This document shows positions 8,467 to 16,105 of a stretch of DNA of 27,221 nt, piece by piece. The stretch covers positions 1 through 27,221 of the forward strand of contig PMYM01000188.1 in assembly GCA_003171235.1 (NCBI GenBank), given 5' to 3'. A program made the translations under genes and the position numbers. The stretch comes from Phycisphaerales bacterium (GTDB taxonomy: Bacteria; Planctomycetota; Phycisphaerae; SM23-33). The notes under the pieces were generated by a model. The model had not been told where the DNA came from. It saw only the letters and a list, made by a program, of their open reading frames with translations, and ran no database searches. Each line of letters begins with the position of its first letter. Position 1 is the first letter of the stretch.

Positions 8467-9726
8467 TCCCTTGGCTCTTTCCGTTTCTTCGCTTCTTCCC
8501 TTACACGGCAGCGGAGGCAAATTGGCCTCCCCGTTGCCGCCCTGCTCGCGGGCCGTCTCATACAGCGGCGACAGCTCGCGCAGTTGCCGCACCGCCCGGA
8601 TTACGTGCTCCGCCGCGTAGTCGATCTCCTCCTGGGTGGTAAACCGACCCAGCGAGAAGCGGATCGAGCCGTGGGCCAGCTCGTCGGACACGCCGATGGC
8701 CTTGAGCACGAAGCTGGGCTCCAACGAGGCCGAGGTGCAGGCCGAGCCGGAGGAAACGGCGATGTCCTTCACCTTCATCATCAGCGACTCGCCCTCCACG
8801 TACGCGAACGATATGTTCAGCGTGTTGGGCAGGCGCGATGTCGGGTGGCCGTTGACGACCACGTGGTCCAGCTCCTTCTCCAGCGCCCGCTGCAGGTAGT
8901 CGCGCAACTGGCCCAGGCGCCGGCCTTCGGCGTCCATCTCCGCCGAGCCGATCTGTGCGGCCGCTCCCAGGCCCACGACGCCCGGCACGTTGAGGGTTCC
9001 GCTCCGCCGCCCGTTCTCGTGCCCCCCGCCGTGCATCTGGATGGCCAGGCGGACGCGCGGGCTGCGCCGCCGCACGTACAGCGCCCCCACGCCCTTGGGG
9101 CCGTAAATCTTGTGGCCAGACAGGCTGAGCAGGTCTATTCCCATCTGCTCGACGTTCAGCGGAATCTTGCAGAACGCCTGCGTGGCATCGGTGTGGAAGA
9201 TGATGCCGCGGGCCTTGGCCAACTGGCCGATCTGGGCAATGGGATGAATGGTGCCGATCTCGTTGTTGGCCGCCATCAGCGTGATCAGGATGGTCTGGTC
9301 GGTGATGGCCTGGGCGACCTGCTCGGCCGACACCACCCCAAAGCGGTCGGGCTTGAGATACGTCATCGTGTAGCCGGTTTCTTCAAGATACTTGCAGGTG
9401 TCCAGCACCGCCTTGTGCTCGGTGGCGCAGGTGATGATGTGCCGGCCCTTGTCCTTGTACATCTCGGCCGCGCCCTTGATGGCCAGGTTGTCCGACTCGG
9501 TGGCGCCGCTGGTAAAGACGATCTCCTTGGCCGATGCCCCCAGCGCCAGGGCCACCTGCTCGCGAGCCTTCTCCACGGCGGCCTCTGCCCGCCAGCCGAA
9601 GGGATGGTTGCGGCTGGCGGCGTTGCCGAAGTCCTCGCAGAAATACGGCAGCATCGCCTCCAGCACCCGCGGATCGGTTCGCGTGGTGGCGTTGTTGTCC
9701 AGGTATATGGGCAAATTCACTGCCAT
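8461..9726 (-). CDS. iscS: cysteine desulfurase IscS
   Basis: PLP enzyme that takes sulfur from L-cysteine as a persulfide and hands it to IscU. Seen: YLDNNATT (8-15), ATEH with H104, HTDATQA (178-184), the PLP-binding Lys206 in SGHKIYGPKG, and the mobile-loop Cys330 in SSGSACTSASLEPS (E. coli C328). These mark a group I (IscS/NifS) desulfurase. 421 residues against 404 in E. coli. After SPLYE (386-390) the tail no longer resembles the E. coli end; it is a Pro/Glu/Lys-rich stretch of 31 residues that ends inside the repeat element. The start codon overlaps the iscR stop (TAATG), so the two are translationally coupled. Its context supports IscS over NifS. Confidence 0.95.
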   Translation of the reverse strand: MAVNLPIYLDNNATTRTDPRVLEAMLPYFCEDFGNAASRNHPFGWRAEAAVEKAREQVALALGASAKEIVFTSGATESDNLAIKGAAEMYKDKGRHIITCATEHKAVLDTCKYLEETGYTMTYLKPDRFGVVSAEQVAQAITDQTILITLMAANNEIGTIHPIAQIGQLAKARGIIFHTDATQAFCKIPLNVEQMGIDLLSLSGHKIYGPKGVGALYVRRRSPRVRLAIQMHGGGHENGRRSGTLNVPGVVGLGAAAQIGSAEMDAEGRRLGQLRDYLQRALEKELDHVVVNGHPTSRLPNTLNISFAYVEGESLMMKVKDIAVSSGSACTSASLEPSFVLKAIGVSDELAHGSIRFSLGRFTTQEEIDYAAEHVIRAVRQLRELSPLYETAREQGGNGEANLPPLPCKGRSEETERAKGF

Positions 9727-10217
9727 TACTTTTCTCCCGAAGCGCCGCCGGGCAGGGCCGCCGTCTGGGGCGCCGCCTCCACCAAAGATGCGTCTGTGTG
9801 GCCCTCGGCCAGTTCGGCCAAGGTCACCTTGCGAAGGAAATCGTTCAGCCGGCGGTGGACGCGGTGCACCGGGTCAACCACCGGGCAGCGGGACATCTCC
9901 ACCTGCGTACATTCGTGCTGGTTGGCCGGGTCGGACAGGCACTGCGCCTGCCGCACCGGGCCCTCCAGCGTGGCCACCAGGTCGGCCAGGTTCACATCCT
10001 CCGGCCGGCGGGCCAGGCGGTATCCGCCGCGCGGGCCGCGAACGCTCTCAACGTACCCCACCCCGGCCAGCACCTTCATCGCGTTCATCAGCAGCGACAG
10101 CGGCACGTGGCACTCCTGTGCGATCTGCCGTGCCGAAAGCACCCTATCTACCGGCTGGGACGCCAGATACGACATCGCAAGGATCCCGTAACTGGTTTTC
10201 TTGGTTAGAGCTAGCAT
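9726..10217 (-). CDS. iscR: Rrf2-family regulator IscR
   Basis: Fe-S sensing transcription factor, first gene of the operon and probably autoregulatory. The winged HTH covers about 1-80, with SARQIAQECHVPLSLLMNAM as recognition region and GPRGGYRLAR (61-70) as wing. Three cysteines follow: C93, C103 and C111 (C-x9-C-x7-C). E. coli IscR has C92, C98 and C104 with shorter spacing, so ligand geometry may differ. 163 residues is normal. The C-terminal tail after 140 is Ala/Gly-rich and looks disordered. The ATG at 10217 has GGAG about 11 nt upstream. The stop overlaps the iscS start by one base. A promoter and two dyads lie just upstream. Confidence 0.92.
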   Translation of the reverse strand: MLALTKKTSYGILAMSYLASQPVDRVLSARQIAQECHVPLSLLMNAMKVLAGVGYVESVRGPRGGYRLARRPEDVNLADLVATLEGPVRQAQCLSDPANQHECTQVEMSRCPVVDPVHRVHRRLNDFLRKVTLAELAEGHTDASLVEAAPQTAALPGGASGEK

Positions 10218-10241
10218 CTGACAGTCGCTCCGTTCACCAGT

Positions 10242-10270
10242 AATATAGGACTGTTTTGATACCGAATCAA
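10242..10270 (-). promoter_or_regulatory. isc operon promoter
   Basis: On the minus strand TTGATT (10265-10270) and TATATT (10242-10247) are spaced by exactly 17 nt. Transcription would start about 18 nt before the iscR ATG. Confidence 0.7.
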
Positions 10271-10299
10271 GCTAAAAGGTACTTTTCTAGTACTATTTT
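10256..10299 (-). promoter_or_regulatory. palindromic operators upstream of iscR
   Basis: Two dyads. TTGAT-n5-ATCAA (10256-10270) overlaps the -35 box and part of the spacer. GTACT-n5-AGTAC (10279-10293) is extended by AAAA and TTTT flanks to 10274-10299 and lies directly upstream of the -35 box. Both have the 15-bp size with a 5-bp centre expected for a dimeric regulator. Binding by IscR is inference; the sequence is not an obvious match to the E. coli type 1 or type 2 sites. Confidence 0.5.
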
Positions 10300-10320
10300 G
10301 TACGCAACCCCAGGATTCAT

Positions 10321-10397
10321 ACGCAGAGAACAGAATATGCAGGCTTCTTTTGCGCTTCTCTGTGGCCTCTGTGGCCTCTGCGCCGCTGCGTAGAGAG
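10321..10397. repeat. degenerate CTCTGCG-word element before polX
   Basis: The left part reads ACGCAGAGAACAGAATATGC. The right part has TCTCTGTGGCCTCTGTGG and then CTCTGCG and CTGCGTAGAGAG. It is a shorter, poorer palindrome than the isc copies, without the shared interior. It lies between the isc control region and polX. Confidence 0.55.
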
Positions 10398-10464
10398 TCC
10401 TTGCCGTCTTTGCCTTCCCCGGAGACAATAATGTCACGGGAGGCGCCAGCGGCGCCGGCGAAAC

Positions 10465-12222
10465 ATGAACAAGACCTTGCTAGCCGAGTTGTTTGGCCAG
10501 ATGGCCGACCTGATGGAGATCCTCGGCGAGGATCGCTTCCGCGTCATCAGTTACCGCACCGCCAGCCGGGTGGTCGCCGAGTCCACCGCCGACCTGGAGG
10601 CCCTGGCCAAGGCCGGGCAACTCCAGACTCTCCCGGGCATCGGCAAGAGCACCGAGGCCAAGATCCTGGAGTACATTCAGACCGGCCAGATCGCCCGCCA
10701 CCAGGAACTGCTGGCCAAGGTGCCGCCGGGACTGGCCGGCCTGCTCCGCCTGCAGCACCTGGGGCCAAAGACCGCCCTGAAGCTCTGGAAAGAACTCGAC
10801 ATCCGCAGCCTGGACGACTTGCGGGAGGTGCTGGCTAACCATCCCGAGCGAATCGAGGATCTGCCGGGCATGGGTGCAAAGAAGGTTGCCCTGCTGAAGG
10901 AATCGGCCGAATTCACCACCTCGGCCAGCGGGCGGCACCGCATCGACGAGGCCTTGGAAATCGCCGCCATGCTCGAATCGGCCGTCAAGGCCTGCAAGGG
11001 CGTTGACGAGTTGGCGCTGGCCGGCAGCGCCCGGCGGTGGCGCGAGACCGTCGGCGACATCGACATACTGGTTTCGGCCGGGCAGAAGAGCGCCGCGCGG
11101 ATCATGGAGGCCTTCCGCTCCTGCCAGGCCGTCACCAAGGTGCTGGCCGGCGGGCAGACCAAGTGCAGCGTCATCGTCAACGGCAAGGTGCAGGCCGACC
11201 TGCGGGTGGTGGGCAAGGAAAGCTTCGGGGCGGCGCTGCAGTATTTCACCGGCTCGAAGGACCACAACGTGGCCCTGCGGGGCATCGCCATCAAGCACGG
11301 CTGGAAGCTCAACGAGTACGGCCTGTTTGAGGAGAAAGAGGGCAAGCAGGGCCGGCGAATCGCCGGGGCCGACGAGGAGGGCATCTACCGCAAGCTTGGC
11401 CTGGCGTGGGTGCCGCCGGAACTGCGGGAGAATCGCGGCGAGATCGAGGCCGCCGCCGCGGGCAAACTGCCGCGCCTGCTGGAAGAGGCGGACATCCAGG
11501 GCGACCTGCACATGCACACCACCGCCACCGACGGGGCCGGGTCGATCACCGACATGATCGAGTCCTGCCGGGCGATGGGCTACAAGTACCTGGCCATTAC
11601 CGACCACTCCCGCAGCCAGCCGCAGACCGGCGGGCTATCGCCCAAGGCCCTGCTGGAGCACGCCGCCGCCGTCCGCGCCGCCGCCAAGGATTACCCCGAC
11701 ATGCTGGTGCTGGCCGGCACCGAGTGCGACATCCTGAAGGACGGCACATTGGACTACCCCGACGACGTGCTGGCCAAGCTGGACTTCGTGCTGGCCGCCC
11801 CGCACGCCGCCTTGAATGCCAAGGGCCCCGCCGCCACCGAGCGCCTGCTGCGGGCCATCGCCAACCCGCACGTCCACGCCATCGCCCACCCCACCGGCCG
11901 GCTGATTAACGAGCGCGCGGGCATGGAGGTCGACATCCAGCGCATCTGCCAGGCCGCCGCTGAGGGCGGCGTGGCCCTGGAGGTCAACGCCCACCCCCTC
12001 CGGCTGGACCTGCGCGACGTGCACGTGCAGGCGGCGGTGAAGGCCGGGGCCAAACTCGTCATCTGCACCGACGCCCACACCCCCGGACCCGCCGGCGACC
12101 TGGCCCTTATGCGCTACGGCGTGGCCACCGCCCGCCGCGGCTGGGCCACCCCCGACGACGTCATCAACGCCTGGCCGGCCGGCAAACTTCGCGCCTTCCT
12201 GCAGCAACGCCGGCCACGTTGA
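10465..12222 (+). CDS. polX: DNA polymerase/3'-5' exonuclease PolX
   Basis: Family X repair polymerase fused to a PHP phosphoesterase domain, for base-excision and gap-filling repair. Domains in order: N-terminal helical 8-kDa-like domain (1-100) with helix-hairpin-helix LPGIGKS (56-62); second HhH LPGMGAKK (133-140); palm with the metal aspartates D198 and D200 in VGDIDILV and D245 in VQADLRVV; PHP domain (about 345-580) with H349 and H351 in DLHMHT, TDHS, E420 in AGTECD, H447, H475 in AHP, and D536 and H538 in TDAH. All key metal ligands look intact. 585 residues is the normal length. ATG at 10465; the nearest GGAGG lies about 21 nt upstream, so initiation looks weak. It is divergent from isc. 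Confidence 0.94.
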   Translation: MNKTLLAELFGQMADLMEILGEDRFRVISYRTASRVVAESTADLEALAKAGQLQTLPGIGKSTEAKILEYIQTGQIARHQELLAKVPPGLAGLLRLQHLGPKTALKLWKELDIRSLDDLREVLANHPERIEDLPGMGAKKVALLKESAEFTTSASGRHRIDEALEIAAMLESAVKACKGVDELALAGSARRWRETVGDIDILVSAGQKSAARIMEAFRSCQAVTKVLAGGQTKCSVIVNGKVQADLRVVGKESFGAALQYFTGSKDHNVALRGIAIKHGWKLNEYGLFEEKEGKQGRRIAGADEEGIYRKLGLAWVPPELRENRGEIEAAAAGKLPRLLEEADIQGDLHMHTTATDGAGSITDMIESCRAMGYKYLAITDHSRSQPQTGGLSPKALLEHAAAVRAAAKDYPDMLVLAGTECDILKDGTLDYPDDVLAKLDFVLAAPHAALNAKGPAATERLLRAIANPHVHAIAHPTGRLINERAGMEVDIQRICQAAAEGGVALEVNAHPLRLDLRDVHVQAAVKAGAKLVICTDAHTPGPAGDLALMRYGVATARRGWATPDDVINAWPAGKLRAFLQQRRPR

Positions 12223-12243
12223 TCGCCAGCGGAGTGTATGGGG

Positions 12244-12296
12244 CGGGCACTGCCCGTCGTCTTGGGAATCCAGCGCCGGGCGGCGGGCCATGCCCG
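12244..12296. repeat. two CGGGC/GCCCG hairpins
   Basis: CGGGCACTGCCCG (12244-12256) and CGGGCCATGCCCG (12284-12296) are small hairpins 40 nt apart in the same orientation, in the spacer between polX and the flavoprotein gene. They could help end polX transcription, but there is no T-run. Confidence 0.5.
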
Positions 12297-12405
12297 TCCT
12301 GCAAACTGCGAGCGGCCCTGGCATCTGGCGGCCATCGCCCCGGTTGGGTACACTCTGGTCGCGGATTAGCTTGGCCAAGGCCATCGAGAGAATAGAGGAA
12401 CCACG

Positions 12406-12978
12406 ATGAAAGTCGTCGCCTTCAACGGTAGCCCCCGCAAGGACGGGAACACCTTCAGCCTGATCCAGCACGTCTTCAAGGCCCTGCAGGCCGAGGGCAT
12501 CGAGACGGAACTGGTCCAACTGGGCGGCAATCTCATCCACGGGTGCACGGCCTGTTATGCCTGCTTCCAAAACAAGGCCGCCCGGTGCGTCCAGGACGAC
12601 GACATGGTTAACGGCTGCATCGAGAAGATGTGCCAGGCCGACGGGGTCATCCTGGCCTCTCCGACCTACTTCGCGGACATAACGCCCGAACTCAAGGCCT
12701 TGATCGACCGGGCGGGGTTTGTGACCCGGGCCGGCGGCCACCTGCTGAAGCGCAAGGTCGGTTCGGCGGTGGTGGCGGTCCGCCGGGCGGGCGCCATTCA
12801 CGCCTTCGACACGATCAACCACTTCTTCCTGATCCAGCAGATGATCGTGCCCGGCTCGTCCTACTGGAACATCGGCATCGGGCGGGAGAAGGGCGAAGTC
12901 GAGAAGGACCAGGAGGGCCTGCGCACGATGACGGCCCTGGGCGAGAACATGGCCTGGGTGATGAAGAAGCTGGCATAG
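12406..12978 (+). CDS. iron-sulfur flavoprotein-like NAD(P)H oxidoreductase
   Basis: Flavodoxin-fold protein of the NADPH-dependent FMN reductase family. The FMN phosphate loop is FNGSPRKDGNT (6-16). A compact cysteine motif follows: C47, C50, C53 and C61 in GCTACYACFQ...RC (C-x2-C-x2-C-x7-C), then DDD. SPTYFADITPELKALIDR (85-102) is the second flavin-contact region. In the archaeal and anaerobe iron-sulfur flavoproteins such a cysteine cluster binds [4Fe-4S] next to FMN. A ligand-only or redox-disulfide role cannot be excluded. AGAGGA 6-7 nt before the ATG supports the start. 190 residues is usual. It may take Fe-S from the nearby isc system, but no direct link is shown. Confidence 0.85.
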   Translation: MKVVAFNGSPRKDGNTFSLIQHVFKALQAEGIETELVQLGGNLIHGCTACYACFQNKAARCVQDDDMVNGCIEKMCQADGVILASPTYFADITPELKALIDRAGFVTRAGGHLLKRKVGSAVVAVRRAGAIHAFDTINHFFLIQQMIVPGSSYWNIGIGREKGEVEKDQEGLRTMTALGENMAWVMKKLA

Positions 12979-12999
12979 CTTGTAGGCGGCTGTCCACGC

Positions 13000-13016
13000 T
13001 ATAATTTCGCGAGGTG
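13000..13016 (+). promoter_or_regulatory. -10 box and ribosome site for the lipoprotein gene
   Basis: TATAAT (13000-13005) is followed at once by GAGGTG (13011-13016), five bases before the ATG at 13022. Transcription would start at or in the ribosome site, giving a very short leader. No good -35 box is visible, so the promoter may overlap the end of the flavoprotein gene. Confidence 0.45.
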
Positions 13017-13021
13017 ACGAC

Positions 13022-13315
13022 ATGGTAAGAGGAAGACTTTTCGCAATCCTGGCAGTGGTGATAGGCGGGTTGTTCCTGGTCGGCTGCGAATGCAACCGGC
13101 AGCAATGGCCCGGCCTGTACGACAACCTCAGCGGCGCCGACTGGCGCGCGGCGATGAAGGACTGCGGCGCCTATTGTGCTGACGCCCGCGATCCCAGCAA
13201 CAACTCCGATCTTTCCAGCTTGAACTCCAATTTCAGCGGGGACGACTGGGTTGAGTACGTCGCCGGTTCCTGTTGCAGGCCGGCCGGCTGTGTTCCACCT
13301 GCACCGGGGCAATGA
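13022..13315 (+). CDS. small Cys-rich lipoprotein, unknown function
   Basis: 97 residues. The signal peptide is MVRGRLFAILAVVIGGLFL with lipobox LVGC, Cys22 being the predicted lipidated residue. The mature part has two similar segments, LYDNLSGADWRAAMKDC and LNSNFSGDDWVEYVAGSC, each an N-x-S/F-S-G-x-DW core followed by Cys, so an internal duplication is likely. Six further Cys residues occur in the mature part. GAGGTG ribosome site. It stands between the flavoprotein and a polytopic membrane protein on the same strand. Family not recognised. Confidence 0.7.
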   Translation: MVRGRLFAILAVVIGGLFLVGCECNRQQWPGLYDNLSGADWRAAMKDCGAYCADARDPSNNSDLSSLNSNFSGDDWVEYVAGSCCRPAGCVPPAPGQ

Positions 13316-13416
13316 CGCCCGGCCGCCGATGTAAGAGATAATCAGGAAGAACAGTCCGCGACGGTAGCGAGCCAGGAGCCATAAGGGGAATACCGTGCCG
13401 GAGGATTATCGGCGTC

Positions 13417-14190
13417 ATGGTTGATGCCGGCGACCAATTAGACTCGCCTGATCTCCGCCCTTCGCTGCGGCGTTTTCTCCTGCAGTTGCGGGCGGCCCCC
13501 GCCTTCCCGCTGAAGCAGGGCGGGGTATTCATGGTCGTCATCGGCGGGGCGATTATATTCTCTGGCCGCATCATCGCCGGCAACTGCCTGGCCTACATGA
13601 AGGCCATGATGCGGGGAAGCGGAGGCACGACCCCGCTACTGGTGGTGGCGATGGCCATTGCCGCTCTGGCCTTACTGGGGTACATGTGCCTGTACGTGAT
13701 GGCCGTGGTCGGCGCATGCGCCAAGGGCGACGACCGCCCGCCCAACTGGCCCGACATCACCAGCCTGGACGAGACCGTCCAGGGATTCCTGATGTTGACC
13801 GGCGTTCTGGTCATCTGCCTGGGGCCGGCGCTCTTCCTGGACAAAGTCTTCGACTCTCCGCCGCGCTGGCTGTACTGGTCGCTATTTGTCGCCGGAGCGA
13901 TCGCCAGCCCGATGGGCCTGCTGGCGGTCAGCCTCCACGACACGCTGAGCGCCATGAACCCGCTGCTGATTGCTGGCGGCATCGTCAAATGCATGCCGGC
14001 ATACCTGGCCTGCGTATGGTTGTTTCCGGCGATATACCTGCTGACCACCCTGGCCGACGGCTTCAGCCTGGCCTCCCTAGCCGTGGCCGTTGCCATGTCT
14101 TACCTGCTGATGCTGGGCGGATGCGTGCTGGGCCTTCTTTACCGCACCCACACCCGGCGACTTGACTGGTTTCCCGATGCCCAACTGTAA
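13417..14190 (+). CDS. six-helix integral membrane protein, unknown function
   Basis: 257 residues. A polar N-terminus (1-36) is followed by about six hydrophobic segments (near 37-55, 72-98, 121-143, 150-171, 180-209 and 216-240). The loop after the second helix has DDRPPNWPDITSLD; similar P-x-W-P-D loops occur in uncharacterised polytopic proteins of planctomycetes (from memory). GGAGGA lies 11 nt before the ATG. 101 nt separate it from the lipoprotein gene, so they may be co-transcribed. No catalytic motif was recognised. Confidence 0.7.
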   Translation: MVDAGDQLDSPDLRPSLRRFLLQLRAAPAFPLKQGGVFMVVIGGAIIFSGRIIAGNCLAYMKAMMRGSGGTTPLLVVAMAIAALALLGYMCLYVMAVVGACAKGDDRPPNWPDITSLDETVQGFLMLTGVLVICLGPALFLDKVFDSPPRWLYWSLFVAGAIASPMGLLAVSLHDTLSAMNPLLIAGGIVKCMPAYLACVWLFPAIYLLTTLADGFSLASLAVAVAMSYLLMLGGCVLGLLYRTHTRRLDWFPDAQL

Positions 14191-14229
14191 AGGAACCTTC
14201 GCCCGTGGATGCTCTCCAAGCCAATTACG

Positions 14230-14262
14230 GCGAGCAACTGTTGGGTTGCTCGCCCTATCCGG
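14230..14262. repeat. 33-bp direct repeat, copy 1 (hairpin)
   Basis: Contains GCGAGCAAC and GTTGCTCGC as a perfect 9-bp stem, then CCTATCCGG. It matches copy 2 at 15892-15924 in 28 of 33 positions. It lies between convergent genes and includes the stop codon of the small membrane protein gene. Confidence 0.65.
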
Positions 14263-14779
14263 GTACACTTCTGATAATCCACTCAGTTATGCGTAACGCT
14301 GGATCAAGACCTCTTGAACATATTAGAAAGAAAATGCCTGCTGCAAATCCCCAGACATGTAGCCAATACTTAACGGTATCCCTATTCTCCAATCCAGCAA
14401 GTTGCTTCTTAACGACTTCAACACCTTTCTCAGCTTTGTTTATGAAGTCATTAATTGGCATCTGATTATCTTGTCTGGTAACCACGTATGGCTCACCTTG
14501 CTCTTGCCGCACCTTCGCTTCCTTCACGTATTGTTCTCTTGTAACAATTGCGTGAATAGCCCGGTGGAGCGAAGGAACCCATCGCATTCTGGACAATCCA
14601 GACATTCCTGATACGAACAGACAAACCCAGCATATAAGCTCAAGACCGTCAGCAAGAAGAGAGCCTCCAAACTTTGCTGTCTGTATGGATAGACCAAGAA
14701 CGACAAAGGTAAGGCTTAGAAAGTAGAGGTCGAACTTCTCTTGAATTCGTGAACTGATCTCTAGATTACTTTCTGGCAT
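14255..14779 (-). CDS. small membrane protein, unknown function
   Basis: 174 residues from ATG 14779 (MPESNLEISSR). A longer frame reaches 14974 but reads through the inverted-repeat element upstream, so the shorter start is preferred. Two hydrophobic segments lie near 20-37 and 46-66. A charged middle domain follows, with RMRWVPSLHRAIHAIVTREQ and a region likely to be helical (INDFINKAEKGVEVVKKQLA). A third hydrophobic segment lies near 144-160. Base composition is clearly more AT-rich than the flanking genes. No family was recognised. With its neighbour it forms an islet bounded by direct repeats. Confidence 0.6.
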   Translation of the reverse strand: MPESNLEISSRIQEKFDLYFLSLTFVVLGLSIQTAKFGGSLLADGLELICWVCLFVSGMSGLSRMRWVPSLHRAIHAIVTREQYVKEAKVRQEQGEPYVVTRQDNQMPINDFINKAEKGVEVVKKQLAGLENRDTVKYWLHVWGFAAGIFFLICSRGLDPALRITEWIIRSVPG

Positions 14780-14805
14780 AGTTTGTTCCAATAACCAACT
14801 AGTCT

Positions 14806-15011
14806 GTAGGTTGGGCATACTTGCCCAATGCCCCCAAGATAAGGAGTTTGTTCGGTCTCTGTTTGCATATTCGGCTTTCGGCTGCCAGTACACAGCCCGC
14901 GGAAACCTGCGGTTCCCGGCCATTGACGTTGGGTGAAGCACGGGCTTTCTTGCCCCAAGCGCGGCCCGCAACACTTAACTTAGGGCCATTAGGCAGGTAT
15001 GCCCGACCTAC
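14806..15011. repeat. 206-bp element with 39-bp imperfect terminal inverted repeats
   Basis: The left end is GTAGGTTGGGCATACTTGCC (14806 on); the right end, read inverted, is GTAGGTCGGGCATACCTGCC (from 15011). The two 39-nt ends differ at about seven positions. The interior is non-coding and has no clear ORF. No clean target-site duplication is evident. It separates the two islet genes and lies 26 nt upstream of the first. Confidence 0.7.
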
Positions 15012-15032
15012 GGTTTGGTTCATCAACCGTTA

Positions 15033-15746
15033 CTATTCTGAACTCCATGTCATCGCTCCCATGTCAGGCATCGCGCTGCCGGGTATGGGGTCGCTTGCGC
15101 CCAATTCGACTTCCAGAGCGAAGTACTTCGCCCTCATCCAGTCGACCAAATCGAGTTCCATTCTGAGGTCCTTCCTGATCATGTGAACACTCTGTCGTTC
15201 CGATACTAGCGGTATGGGATAGGATACCGGGTTCGAACCATCGACTACCCTTGCGGTGAATAAACGCAGTGAGGAGAATGCGAAAAGTCGGACTGTCTTT
15301 GTAAATACCTTTAGCCCCAGCCATTTTCTGACATCCTCGATATCAGATGGCTGCACAGCACCGCAATGCAGGAGGCGATCTCCATCACCACGAAGAGGCA
15401 CCTCGTATTGTGCCTTGAGCATCATCGGAGATTCCGGGGTTATCCACATCGGGCCGCGGACATGGAGGTATATTTCCCCGTTCCGTATAGTGGCCTCAGC
15501 GACTTCGGGCGGTACTGGGGATGAAAATTGTAGGCTTTGCTCGGTACTGCCTTGCAACCCTTTCAACTGTCGGAGTTCCGCTCCGGGCATTCCGATAGCA
15601 TCCTTTGAAATCACCTTGACTCTGAAAGATTTCTTGATCTCAAATGGTACGTCCGGTACCACTACGTCGTAGTCCTCAACCAGCAATCGCCGCTTGTCAA
15701 GGTCAAAGCCGTAGTTCACCTGACTGTGTAACGCTCCTGTCGTCAT
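15033..15746 (-). CDS. soluble protein, unknown function
   Basis: About 237 residues. Two adjacent ATG codons occur. AAGGAG lies 2 nt from the first and 5 nt from the second, so the second (15746) is preferred. No signal peptide or membrane segment is seen. The N-terminal two thirds look beta-rich, with FDLDKRRLLVEDYDVVVPDV and GEIYLHVRGPMWITPESP. The region RKWLGLKVFTKTVRLFAFSS follows, then an acidic C-terminus. A conserved-looking DWMRAKYFALEVEL lies near the end. AT-richer than its surroundings. No family was recognised; accessory origin is inferred from composition and flanking repeats. Confidence 0.6.
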   Translation of the reverse strand: MTTGALHSQVNYGFDLDKRRLLVEDYDVVVPDVPFEIKKSFRVKVISKDAIGMPGAELRQLKGLQGSTEQSLQFSSPVPPEVAEATIRNGEIYLHVRGPMWITPESPMMLKAQYEVPLRGDGDRLLHCGAVQPSDIEDVRKWLGLKVFTKTVRLFAFSSLRLFTARVVDGSNPVSYPIPLVSERQSVHMIRKDLRMELDLVDWMRAKYFALEVELGASDPIPGSAMPDMGAMTWSSE

Positions 15747-15891
15747 CATATCTCCTTTTCCCCTTCAGGGAGGCAATAGGGCGACGAATCAACGTTTGAC
15801 TTTCCTCAGATCACCGTTAAACGGCGACAACGCCCCGAGTATTTCGTTTGACTGGGCCACGCTGTCAAGGGCGAACCGTTAGACAAGTAGG

Positions 15892-15924
15892 GCAAGCAAT
15901 TATTGGGTTGCTCGCGCAATCCGG
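15892..15924. repeat. 33-bp direct repeat, copy 2
   Basis: GCAAGCAATTATTGGGTTGC and onward matches copy 1 at 28 of 33 positions in the same orientation. The stem is less perfect than in copy 1. The two copies bracket about 1.63 kb holding both unknown genes. Confidence 0.65.
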
Positions 15925-15978
15925 CCCGGTCCGTCATTGCTCTACACACTAATACTCGGTCGATCCAGGCGGATCAAG

Positions 15979-16042
15979 AGAGAAAACGGAGAACGCAGGA
16001 GATTATAACTTTCTCTGCGTCCTCTGCGCCTCTGCGTAGAGG
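15979..16042. repeat. CTCTGCG-word element near murA
   Basis: A short left arm (GAGAACGCAGGAGA region, 15979-16001) and a stronger right arm (16013-16041) made of CTCTGCGTCCTCTGCG and CTCTGCGTAGAG. The interior of the isc copies is missing. Confidence 0.55.
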
Positions 16043-16085
16043 GTCTTGGCTGTTCAGAAGATCCAATTAGGGAAGGCAAGAAGAA

Positions 16086-16105
16086 CCCCCGGCTCACGCC
16101 GGGGG
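16086..16105 (-). terminator. Rho-independent terminator of murA
   Basis: A perfect 8-bp stem CCCCCGGC/GCCGGGGG with a 4-nt loop. On the minus strand it is followed by TTCTTCTT. It lies 33 nt after the murA stop. Confidence 0.75.

Noticed and set aside
8344..10191. 615-codon plus-strand frame opposite iscS and iscR
   Set aside because: Covers two well-identified genes and a repeat element; no domain.
14806..15011. Insertion sequence with transposase
   Set aside because: Only 206 bp and no coding capacity; described as a repeat element instead.
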